From positions 124,001-188,000 of the forward strand of contig NZ_BTTW01000007.1 of the NCBI RefSeq assembly GCF_036245865.1: 64,000 nt of DNA. The letters run 5' to 3'. The notes below the pieces were generated by a model, which was not told where the DNA came from, made no database searches, and was given only the letters and a program-made list of their open reading frames with translations. The DNA comes from Corallococcus caeni. GTDB lineage: Bacteria; Myxococcota; Myxococcia; Myxococcales; Myxococcaceae. This document shows positions 17,014 through 25,101 of the stretch, piece after piece. Position 1 is the stretch's first letter. The number at the start of each line of letters is the position of its first letter. The translations under genes and the position numbers were made by a program.

Positions 17014-18342
17014 TCAGGGCGCGCGGCCCGGCGGGGTGGCCCCCGGGGTGAGCTTCCACAGGCGGCCGTTCGAATCGTCCGTGAGCAGGTAGAGCGCACC
17101 CTCGGGCCCCTGGACCACCTCGCGGATCCGCGCGTTGCGCTCCGTGAGCAGGCGCTCCTCTCCCACCACGCGGTCGTCCTTCAGGACGAGCCGCACCAGC
17201 GCCTGGCTGGACAGGCCGCCGATGAAGAAGTTCCCCTTCCACTCAGGAAAGAGCGACCCCGAGTAGATGGTGAGCCCCGAGGGCGAGATGACCGGATCCC
17301 AATAATAGACAGGCTGCTCCATGCCGGCGGCCTGCGTCGTCTTGTGGATGGGCTCGCCCGAGTATTCCTCGCCATAGCCAATCGTGGGCCAGCCGTAGTC
17401 CTTGCCGGCTTCCGGGCGGTTGAGCTCATCGCCTCCGCGCGGTCCCATCTCCACGATCCAGAGCCGCTGCCGGGCGTCCAGGGCCGCGGCGAGGACGTTG
17501 CGGTGTCCGGAGGACCAGATCTCCGGCCGGGCGTCCTTCCTGCCCACGAAGGGATTGTCCTGGGGGATGGAGCCGTCCGGGAGGATGCGGACCACCTTGC
17601 CGAAGTCGCTCTTGAGGTCCTGCGCCTGGACGCGGCCCGGGAGGATGGAGCGCTCGCCGAGCGTGACGAAGAGCTTGCCGTCCGGCGTGAAGACGAGCCG
17701 TCCGCCCGCGTGCAGCGTGGACTCGAGCGTGGGCTGCATGCGGAAGATGACCTGGAGGCCCTCGATGCGCGGCTTCGGGCCGTCCACCAGCCGCGCGCGC
17801 GCCACCGCGAGTCCGTTGCCGCCCTCGCGCGGCTCGTAATAGGTCCAGTAGATGAGCCCGCTCTTCGCGTAGTCGGGCCCGACCTCCACGTCGAGCAGCC
17901 CGCCCTGTCCGCGGCCGTCGACCTTGGGGAGCCCCGCCACCGGCGGCGACTTCTTGCCCGCGGCGGTGACGATGTAGAGCGAGCCCGTGGGCTTCTCCGT
18001 GACGAGGAAGCGGCCATCCGGCAGGAAGGCGATGGCCCACGGCTTGTTGAAGCCCGAGGCGACCTCCGTCACGACGATGGGCGTGCGCGTCTTCACCGCC
18101 GGGGCGCGCGTCTGCTGCGGGAACGCGGGCTTGAACTCCGGGACGTTGGGGGGCGCGGTCTCCACGGGCGCGCCCGCGGGGATGTCGCCCTGTCGCGGCA
18201 CGGACTGCTGACTGTCACCCCCGCGTCCCGGGGCGAGGTTGCCCTCCTGGCGCGTCGGGGGCCGGGGCGTCTGGGCCTCCGCTTCGGGGACGGCGCTCAG
18301 CAGGAGGGAGGCGAGGAACGGGGTCACGAGTCCATGGCGCAT
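17014..18342 (-). CDS. PQQ-dependent aldose/soluble glucose dehydrogenase-family protein (GSDH / sorbosone type)
   Basis: A 442-residue exported oxidoreductase. A Sec signal peptide ends near AEAQ; residues 25-85 are a proline-rich linker. From about 90 the sequence is a six-bladed GSDH propeller: FNKPWAIAFLPDGRFLVTEK, GQGGLLDVEVGPDY, a catalytic-type His region (LHAGGRLVFTPDGKL), SSGHRNVLAAALD and DYGWPTIGYGEEY. The family oxidises aldose sugars with PQQ at the periplasmic side. It stands alone between a hydrolase gene and the HEXXH gene. Family confident; substrate unknown. Confidence 0.9.
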   Translation of the reverse strand: MRHGLVTPFLASLLLSAVPEAEAQTPRPPTRQEGNLAPGRGGDSQQSVPRQGDIPAGAPVETAPPNVPEFKPAFPQQTRAPAVKTRTPIVVTEVASGFNKPWAIAFLPDGRFLVTEKPTGSLYIVTAAGKKSPPVAGLPKVDGRGQGGLLDVEVGPDYAKSGLIYWTYYEPREGGNGLAVARARLVDGPKPRIEGLQVIFRMQPTLESTLHAGGRLVFTPDGKLFVTLGERSILPGRVQAQDLKSDFGKVVRILPDGSIPQDNPFVGRKDARPEIWSSGHRNVLAAALDARQRLWIVEMGPRGGDELNRPEAGKDYGWPTIGYGEEYSGEPIHKTTQAAGMEQPVYYWDPVISPSGLTIYSGSLFPEWKGNFFIGGLSSQALVRLVLKDDRVVGEERLLTERNARIREVVQGPEGALYLLTDDSNGRLWKLTPGATPPGRAP

Positions 18343-18402
18343 GGGGTGACTCTCCGTCGGGACGGGCCGGACGTCACCCGCCAGTGGGCACGCAGCGCCG
18401 CC

Positions 18403-19545
18403 TCAGTTACCTGGGTGAACAGTCGCGCCGCCGCCCACCGTGAAGTCGATGATGCGTTCCCACACCGCCTGGAATTGGGGTTCCTGGAAGTGGGAGCCCG
18501 ACTTCAGCCAGCTGATGTACTCCGGGGGCTGATCGAAGTGGCCCACGACGTCCATGTGGTCCGCCTTCGCGACGTGGAGGACCCGTCCCCAGACCTGGGA
18601 GCGGCTCGGGACGATGCCGTCGCTCCAGGACTCGAACTTCCTGCCGAAGGCATCCTGGAGGGCCTGGGACTGGGCCTCCGTGCGCTCGGGAACCTGGAGG
18701 TCCCGGGACAGCGGCGCGCTCCTCCCATACAGGAAGGAGAAGATGCCGTAGAGGAGCGCGTCCGGGGTGAGCAGCAGGCGCAGGGCCAGCGTGGGCGGCG
18801 GCGCGCCCGTGATGACGCAGCCGTAGCGCACGCCCTCCCGGTCCGCCGTGTCCGCGTTGAAGGCCCGCAGGCTGGCCGGCATGAGGTCCTGGATCAGCGT
18901 CTGGTTCTCGCCCACCTGGCTGAAGAACCGGATGAGGTCTTCGCGCTCGTTCTCGGAGAGGTCCGCCGTCAGCCGGACGATCTGATTGAAGAGGTTGGGT
19001 GGGAGCTTCGCGTCTTCGCTCCTCAGCACGAGCCAGTAGCAAGCCTGGAGCGCCGCGGTCCGGAGAGGCATGGCCTTGCGGTGCAGGGTGAGGAAGGTGA
19101 AGAGCCACAGGTAGCGCAGCAGCGTCTTCCCCACGTCGCCCTGGTGGAAGAAGCTGGCCAGCGGGGTGCCGTAGTGCGGGGTGGAGAGGGTCACGACCGA
19201 GCGCACGCGCTTCACGAAGGCCGGAGCCTCCCCGGCCATGCGCGGTGAGACGACGCTCCGCGCATCCAGCCCGCCCGTGGAGTGTCCGACGAGGTGGAGC
19301 TGCGCGTCGTCCTCGTTCGCGGTGCGAGCCATCTCCCGGAACACGTCGCGGGCACGCGCCTCCAGCCCGGAGGTGGGGGCGGAGGCCACGGCATGCACCC
19401 GCGCGTCGATGCCGCGCTCCTTGAACCGCTGCTCGAGCAGACGGGGGACGTTCTGGAAGTAGGCGATGCGCTCCGTTTCCTTGTCACCCATCTGCGTAAA
19501 GCCAAAGAAGCCGGGGACCAGATAGACGCGGTGCCGGTTTGCCAT
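18403..19545 (-). CDS. Triacylglycerol lipase-like alpha/beta hydrolase
   Basis: A 380-residue hydrolase without signal peptide. The ATG at 19545 (MANRHRVYLVPGFFG) is preferred over an upstream frame start; the HGFFG-type oxyanion strand begins at once. The nucleophile elbow is GHSTGG with Ser89, followed by LSTPHYGTPLASF, typical of class I lipases. Asp (SDGIVP) and His (ADHMDVVGHF) complete the triad near the C-terminus. It lies 87 bp downstream of the alpha-2-macroglobulin gene on the same strand. Lack of a signal peptide suggests an intracellular lipase or esterase. Confidence 0.88.
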   Translation of the reverse strand: MANRHRVYLVPGFFGFTQMGDKETERIAYFQNVPRLLEQRFKERGIDARVHAVASAPTSGLEARARDVFREMARTANEDDAQLHLVGHSTGGLDARSVVSPRMAGEAPAFVKRVRSVVTLSTPHYGTPLASFFHQGDVGKTLLRYLWLFTFLTLHRKAMPLRTAALQACYWLVLRSEDAKLPPNLFNQIVRLTADLSENEREDLIRFFSQVGENQTLIQDLMPASLRAFNADTADREGVRYGCVITGAPPPTLALRLLLTPDALLYGIFSFLYGRSAPLSRDLQVPERTEAQSQALQDAFGRKFESWSDGIVPSRSQVWGRVLHVAKADHMDVVGHFDQPPEYISWLKSGSHFQEPQFQAVWERIIDFTVGGGATVHPGN

Positions 19546-19632
19546 GGAGACAAGCCTAACGTGAGGACCGCCCCGATGCCTGGGGGCAGTCCCCACGTAC
19601 GGTCCACCGTCTGTCCAATGCTCTCCACGCGG

Positions 19633-22600
19633 CTACGGCTTCGGGGCGATGGTGACCTTCACGCCTTCGCTCCACGTCTTGTGCTCGTCCGCGTAGTACA
19701 GGTATGCGCGGCTGGACGGGCCCGTGTACGTGCCGGGCACCGCGGCCACCAGGGACAGCGGCACGTCGATGCGCTTGTGGGGCTCCATGCCCCGCCAGTA
19801 CAGGACGACGTCGCGCCCGAGCACCTCGTACGCATCCACCACCTGCCGCTTCACCAACTCCTTGAGCTGGTCGTGCCGCACCTCCAGGCCGCCGGGCACG
19901 CCGAAGATGGCCACCGCCGTCGGCAGCCGCTGGCCCGTGCGGTTGGCCACCACCACCCGCGCCTCCGTGGGCTCGCCCTCGGTGAGGGCCGTCTTCGCCA
20001 GCGCCACCTCCAGCGTCACCGCCGTGTCCTTCGAGCTGTCCGGCGTCACGCTGTTGTAGGTGACCTCCACCGAGTACGGCAGCTCCGCGCCCCCCTCCAT
20101 CCGCAGCTCCAAGCGGCGCTCACCCGTGACCAGCAGCGCGCTCACGTCGGGCAGCTTGAGGGCCTCCTGGGAGGAGCCATCGAAGCGCACCGGCTCGCCC
20201 ACCGGCTGGCCGTCCACGTAGACGCGCACCAGGCCCGGGGTGAGCTTCGACGCGCGCGCCTTGTCGTAGGCGATGATGGCGCGCAGCGCGAGCACCGTGC
20301 TCTGCGTCGCGCCGTAGCGGCCACCGTCGCTGGACTCCGCGAGGAACTTCATCGCGCGCTCCACGTTGCCCACGTAGGCGGGATCACGCATCCACGCCAG
20401 CGCCGCCAGCGCGGTGGTCTCGATGTTCAGCGTCTCTCCGGAGCTGCCCACGATGGACTGCGTCGCTCCGCCCACCACGCCGTCCTTCCCCTGTGAGGAG
20501 GCGAGCCGGCCCATCAGCGTCCGGGCGTCGGCGGTGTCACCCGCGAGCGCGAGCGCGTTGGCCGCCAGGGCAACCACGTAGCTGTTGGTGCTCTTCGCCG
20601 CGGCGGCCTTCAGCGAGGCCACCTCGCGCGACAGCTCCTTCGCCTGCGAGGCCGGCTGCCCCGCGCTCTCCAGCAGCGTCCAGAGGATGTAGGCATTTGA
20701 CGTGTCCGCGTCCTCCACCCACACGTGCAGCGCGCGGCGCTTGCGATTGAAGCCGCCCTGGCCATCCCGCTGCTGGAGCAGCCACTCGCGCGTGCGCTCC
20801 AGCATCGCGGTGTCCACCTCGCGCACCTGGCGCATGTCCGTGAAGTGCAGCAGGCCGAACGCGGTCAGCGCCTCGTGGCCCGGGTTCTGCCCGAACCACT
20901 CGTAGCCCTTCTCGGACGTCTCGTAGCCCACCAGCCGCTGGTAGCCGCGCTCCAGCTTCTCGCGCGCGCTCGCCACCAGCTCCGGGTTCACGCCGGTGTG
21001 CGTCTGGAAGTACTGCTGCGCCATCGTCATGGGGTACGTCGTCGAGCTGGTCTGCTCGAAGCAGCCGGAGGGCTCCTGGATGAGGCGGGCCAGCGACTCC
21101 GTCATGTTGGCCAGCGGGCCCGGGTACACCGCGATGGACGTCCGCACGCTGCCGGGCACCAGGCTCTTGGGCAGCACCACGCGGTGCTCCGCCGCTGCCT
21201 TCGCGGACAGCAAGCCGCCGAAGGACACGCGGCCCGGGAAGCCCCGGGGCTTGATGGACAGCGTGCGGGTGACGACGTCCGTGTACTCGCCCGCGCTCGC
21301 GGTGAGCTTCACGTCCACCGGCCGCGCCTCCTGGCCAATCTCCAGGGAGAAGAGCTGCCGGCCCCGCGCCTGTGAGGCCAGGTCCAGCGCGGGGCCGCCG
21401 GAGACCTTCACGTCGCCCTTCAGTTCCACCTTCACCCCCGCGCCCGAAAGCCGCGCCTGCGTCCCGTTCACCAGCGCCACCGGCAGCCGCACCACGTCTC
21501 CCGACGTCACCTCGAGCGGCAGCTTGGGCTCCGCGTAGAACGGCTGCACGGACTCCAGCTCCGCCACCGCCGAGCCGAGCGCGCCGTCACCGCCCACCGC
21601 CCCCGCGAAGGCCTTGAACGTCGTCACCGAGTCGCTCATCGCGAAGGACACCCGCGCCTCGCCGGTGCGGGCATCCGTGCGCACCCCGGCGTTCCAGTAG
21701 AGCGTCTCCGCGAAGTCGAGCCGGTCTCCCGCCTTGCGGTTCGGCCGCGCGGTGTGCGCGAACTCTCGCAGGTAGAGCAGCTGCCCCTGGAGGACCTGCT
21801 TGTCGTCGAAGCGCATGTCCTTCTTCGCGCGGAAGGCCTTCTCCGCCATCATCGGAGCCTCTTCCTCCTTCGCCACCTGGAGCACGGGGGCCGGGGCCGC
21901 TTCCGCCGGCGGCATGGGAGCCGGAGCCGCCGCGGCGACAGGGGCCAAGGCGGGGATGCCCGCTTCCTCGGCCTGGCCGGCGAAGGCGTCCTCATCGACC
22001 ACGACGTCCCGGTCCATCAGGGGCTGCGCGCCTCCCAGGCTCGCGACAGCGCCGCCGCGCCCGGACCTGCTGACGGACGGCCGGGGCTTGCGGACGGGCT
22101 CCTGCGGCCAGCGCACCGCGAGCACGCGCATCGCCGCGTCACCATGCCGGGCGAGGAAGCCCTGCGTGTCGGTCAGCGCGAAGCGCCGCCAGCCCTGCGT
22201 CCCCAGCAGCAGGTCCACCGCCAGCTTCGACTTCGGATTCTTCGCGTCGAGGTAGAGCTGCGCGTCGGCCAGCTCCTTCACCTCGGGCTCCAGCAGCACC
22301 ATGACCGGGAGCTGCGGCGCCTGGTCGCGCTTCTCCAGAAGCTCCAGCACCGCGTCATCCGTCACGGTGAGCATCACCAGCGCGGAGACTGGCTGGCCGC
22401 CGCGCGTCGTCCTGGCCGTGAGCTGGACAGGGCCCCCGGGCACGTAGCGCTCGCGGTCCGCCTTCAGCTCCACCGTCAGCTCCTTCGAGGGCTGGCGGAA
22501 CACCAGCCGCTCCGCGAGGGGCCGCCCGTCGTGGTCCCACACCGTGGCGACGAGCACGCCGTCCGCCTCGCCTGGATCCAGCGTCACCGGCCCGCCCTTC

Positions 22601-23766
22601 ACGTCGCCAATCACCGCCGAGGCGACGCGCACCTCGCGCTGGCTCAGCGTCACCGTCGAGCGGCCGACGCCGGTCAGGCCCACGGAGAGCTGTACGAGCC
22701 GGTCCGCGGGCACCACGTCCTCGCGCACGCGGATGACGGCACCCGTCGGCTTCACCTCCGGCAGCGGGAAGCGCTTCTGGATGCCCGACGGCGAGTCGAT
22801 GCGCAGCGCGTACCGTACCCCTGCCTGCGGGGTCAGCTCGAAGCGGCCACGGCCCTCGTGCTCCGAGCGAACGCGGGCGACCACCCGGCCGCTGTCCACC
22901 TCCACCACCCGGCCCACCAGGTCCGCCGGCTTGCGCGAGGGGGTGCGCGCCTCGAAGTAGACGCGCGAGGCGAGCCCCGCCACCAGGTCGCCGCCCTCCG
23001 GGTACAGGGCCAGGTCCAGCGTCTGGAGGAGGATGGGGATCGTCTTCGCCGCGGACTCCACCACGCCCCCGTCCTGGATGGTGAAGGCCAGCGTGCCCTC
23101 GCCGCGCTCCATCGCCGCGGGCAGCGGGAAGCGCACCGTGCAGCGCCCCTTCGCGTCCACCGTGCACGGCACCTGCGCCACGGTGGCGCCATCCACGAGC
23201 GCGTTGGCCGTCACCTTGGCGCCCTCCGGCACGCCGCCCTCCGCGCGCTTCACGTCCAGCGTGGCGGTGACGGTGTCGCCCGGTCCGTAGCCATCGCGGA
23301 GGAATTCAATCTGGGACTTGAGGCGGGGGGCCCGGTAGGCGCGCACGTCGAACTTCCGCTCCGCGGGGGCCGCGCCCGTCCACGGGTAGGTGACGCGCAG
23401 GGTGTACTCGCCGCCGGGCTGGCCGGCGGGGATGGGCCAGGCGTAGCCCCAGACGGCGTCCGCCGTGGAGGCCGTGCTGGTGGTGACGACGTCCCCCTTG
23501 GGCCCCCGCACCTCCACCTGCGCCTGGAGTGAGCCCGCGTACGGCTTGCGGCTCAGGGCCTCCAGCACCAGGCCCCGCACCAGCACCTGCTCTCCGGGGC
23601 GGTAGAGCGGCTTGTCGGTGGTGACATGGGTCAGGTAGCGGTTCGCGCCGCCCAGGGAGCGCGTGGTGGCCCGGGCCGCGAGGACCCGGGGCGACAACAT
23701 CACGAGGAGGGCGGTGAACCCCAGGGGCAGGAGTGCGCGCAGGGGAAGCGGGACGTGGAAGGCCAT
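19633..23766 (-). CDS. Alpha-2-macroglobulin family protein with intact thioester
   Basis: A 1377-residue periplasmic protease trap. Start at 23766 gives a Sec signal peptide (cleavage after RVLA), not a lipobox; a longer frame to 23889 overlaps the divergent promoter. N-terminal MG/MG2-type domains begin LTHVTTDKPLYRPGEQVLVRG. A long Ala/Pro/acidic linker (about 585-660) occupies the bait-like region. The thioester motif GCFEQ (Cys902, Gln905) is complete and followed by a terpenoid-cyclase-like TED. Bacterial A2Ms usually neighbour a PBP1c gene; none is here. Its position beside many secreted proteases may mean protection of the cell from its own or foreign proteases. Confidence 0.93.
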   Translation of the reverse strand: MAFHVPLPLRALLPLGFTALLVMLSPRVLAARATTRSLGGANRYLTHVTTDKPLYRPGEQVLVRGLVLEALSRKPYAGSLQAQVEVRGPKGDVVTTSTASTADAVWGYAWPIPAGQPGGEYTLRVTYPWTGAAPAERKFDVRAYRAPRLKSQIEFLRDGYGPGDTVTATLDVKRAEGGVPEGAKVTANALVDGATVAQVPCTVDAKGRCTVRFPLPAAMERGEGTLAFTIQDGGVVESAAKTIPILLQTLDLALYPEGGDLVAGLASRVYFEARTPSRKPADLVGRVVEVDSGRVVARVRSEHEGRGRFELTPQAGVRYALRIDSPSGIQKRFPLPEVKPTGAVIRVREDVVPADRLVQLSVGLTGVGRSTVTLSQREVRVASAVIGDVKGGPVTLDPGEADGVLVATVWDHDGRPLAERLVFRQPSKELTVELKADRERYVPGGPVQLTARTTRGGQPVSALVMLTVTDDAVLELLEKRDQAPQLPVMVLLEPEVKELADAQLYLDAKNPKSKLAVDLLLGTQGWRRFALTDTQGFLARHGDAAMRVLAVRWPQEPVRKPRPSVSRSGRGGAVASLGGAQPLMDRDVVVDEDAFAGQAEEAGIPALAPVAAAAPAPMPPAEAAPAPVLQVAKEEEAPMMAEKAFRAKKDMRFDDKQVLQGQLLYLREFAHTARPNRKAGDRLDFAETLYWNAGVRTDARTGEARVSFAMSDSVTTFKAFAGAVGGDGALGSAVAELESVQPFYAEPKLPLEVTSGDVVRLPVALVNGTQARLSGAGVKVELKGDVKVSGGPALDLASQARGRQLFSLEIGQEARPVDVKLTASAGEYTDVVTRTLSIKPRGFPGRVSFGGLLSAKAAAEHRVVLPKSLVPGSVRTSIAVYPGPLANMTESLARLIQEPSGCFEQTSSTTYPMTMAQQYFQTHTGVNPELVASAREKLERGYQRLVGYETSEKGYEWFGQNPGHEALTAFGLLHFTDMRQVREVDTAMLERTREWLLQQRDGQGGFNRKRRALHVWVEDADTSNAYILWTLLESAGQPASQAKELSREVASLKAAAAKSTNSYVVALAANALALAGDTADARTLMGRLASSQGKDGVVGGATQSIVGSSGETLNIETTALAALAWMRDPAYVGNVERAMKFLAESSDGGRYGATQSTVLALRAIIAYDKARASKLTPGLVRVYVDGQPVGEPVRFDGSSQEALKLPDVSALLVTGERRLELRMEGGAELPYSVEVTYNSVTPDSSKDTAVTLEVALAKTALTEGEPTEARVVVANRTGQRLPTAVAIFGVPGGLEVRHDQLKELVKRQVVDAYEVLGRDVVLYWRGMEPHKRIDVPLSLVAAVPGTYTGPSSRAYLYYADEHKTWSEGVKVTIAPKP

Positions 23767-23955
23767 GGCGTCACTCAACGGACGAGCACGCCAGAAGTTC
23801 TGGGCCTCCTGTGGAGCATCGGTCCGCAGCCAACCTGCGGAAGAGGGTGTCGCGAAGGACGGGAGCGGTGGTGCGGGGCACGGCAGCATCGACCCCGGTG
23901 TGGGACGCGGGCTAGAGTCGGCTCGTCACTCGGCTCGAGGAGACCGGCTCTCTTG

Positions 23956-24408
23956 GTGATCCTGCGCAACGTTACAGATGAAGACCTCCCCATCTTCTTC
24001 GAGCACCAGCGGGACGCAGTCGCGCTGCGCATGGCCGCATTCCCGTCGCGGGAACGCGATGCCTTCCTGACCCACTGGCGCACGAACGTTCTCCGCCCCG
24101 AGAACGTGACCCGCACCATCGTCGTTGGCGGCGGGGTCGCTGGGTACATCGGCAGCTGGGAACAGGAGGGCAAGCGCTTCGTCGCCTATTGGATGGGGCG
24201 CGAGCACTGGGGCAAGGGCATCGCGACACAGGCGCTCTCGGAGTTCCTCGTGCATGAGCCGATTCGTCCGCTCCATGCGTGGGTCGCTGTCCACAACGTC
24301 GGGTCGATCCGCGTCCTCGAGAAGTGTGGTTTCCGCACGGTGGCCCAGGAGGACCCGCAGCACGCGGACGGAGTTGCCGAGGTGCTCATGACGCTGGGTC
24401 CGAAATAG
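23956..24408 (+). CDS. GNAT-family N-acetyltransferase
   Basis: A 150-residue acetyltransferase of the RimJ/RimL type. I use the GTG at 23956; a TTG one codon earlier is as well spaced from GAGGAG (23937-23942). Typical blocks are LRNVTDEDLPIFFEH at the N-terminus, the acetyl-CoA loop WGKGIATQALSEFL, and NVGSIRVLEKCGFR near the end. Substrate unknown. Divergent from the alpha-2-macroglobulin gene and convergent with a small lipoprotein. Confidence 0.85.
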   Translation: MILRNVTDEDLPIFFEHQRDAVALRMAAFPSRERDAFLTHWRTNVLRPENVTRTIVVGGGVAGYIGSWEQEGKRFVAYWMGREHWGKGIATQALSEFLVHEPIRPLHAWVAVHNVGSIRVLEKCGFRTVAQEDPQHADGVAEVLMTLGPK

Positions 24409-24516
24409 GATGAGCCGGGAACACGCTGGCCGGTTCCCAGCGCACCGCGTCCTTGGCAACTGTTGCCTGCATCTGGACCGCGCCGTGACGGAGTAGGGCG
24501 TTGGAGGCCGGGCGTG

Positions 24517-24558
24517 AAAAGGGCGCGGACCCTCCCCGTGAGGAGAGCGCCCGCGCCC
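24517..24558 (-). terminator. Rho-independent terminator of small lipoprotein gene
   Basis: GGGCGCGG (24521-24528) pairs perfectly with 24551-24558, with an inner CCTC/GAGG stem, and the minus strand continues into TTTT (24520-24517). It lies 21 nt past the stop of the minus-strand gene at 24580, in the convergent gap after the GNAT gene. Confidence 0.7.
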
Positions 24559-24579
24559 GGAGTCAGCACTGCATCAGGC

Positions 24580-25101
24580 TCAGGGCAGCATCTGACGGGT
24601 CAGCGTGGCCGGACGGGTGGAGCGCGTCTGGGCCTCGTTGCCCAGCCAGGCCACGGTCACCTCGTTCGCATCCTTGAGCGACGCGGCGTCCGGCAGGAAG
24701 ACGAAGAGGCGGTCGGGCGGCACCGCCCAGGTGTCTCCCACGCGCTCGCCGTTGAGGTAGATCTCCGGCGAGGACGAGCGCTCCAGCGAGCCCAGGGGCT
24801 GCTGGGTCTGCACCTCGATGGCGATCGGATCCGTCGCGCGGGCGAGCAGGGCCGGCCCGGCCATCCGGGTCAGCTCGGCGTCCCCGCGCACCTTGCGCGC
24901 GGACACCCGGAGCACCTCCACCGGACGGGCCGCGTCCGGCGACGTGGGCTCCGCGCGGATGGGCGCGGGGGCCTGGGTGGTCGGAGGCGTGGCGGGGGGC
25001 TCGGCGGCGCCCTTGGGCTCCTCCGCGCAGCCCGTCAGCGCCAGGCAGGCCGCTGCCACGAGGAAGAGACGGCTAGCGGGAGAATTCGACGTCGTCGACA
25101 T
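24580..25101 (-). CDS. Small lipoprotein of unknown function
   Basis: A 173-residue lipoprotein (LACLALTGC lipobox-type, exact Cys near residue 25), then a proline/alanine linker and a globular ~110-residue domain with a conserved-looking YLNGERVG turn. It resembles small carbohydrate-binding or immunoglobulin-like folds but I do not recognise a family. Its start overlaps the 3' end of the upstream hydrolase gene by 29 bp on the same strand, indicating a two-gene operon and probable translational coupling. It could assist or anchor the hydrolase (inference). Confidence 0.7.
   Translation of the reverse strand: MSTTSNSPASRLFLVAAACLALTGCAEEPKGAAEPPATPPTTQAPAPIRAEPTSPDAARPVEVLRVSARKVRGDAELTRMAGPALLARATDPIAIEVQTQQPLGSLERSSSPEIYLNGERVGDTWAVPPDRLFVFLPDAASLKDANEVTVAWLGNEAQTRSTRPATLTRQMLP

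Noticed and set aside
23767-23889. Longer N-terminus of the alpha-2-macroglobulin
   Set aside because: Would remove the signal peptide from the N-terminus and overlap the divergent promoter.
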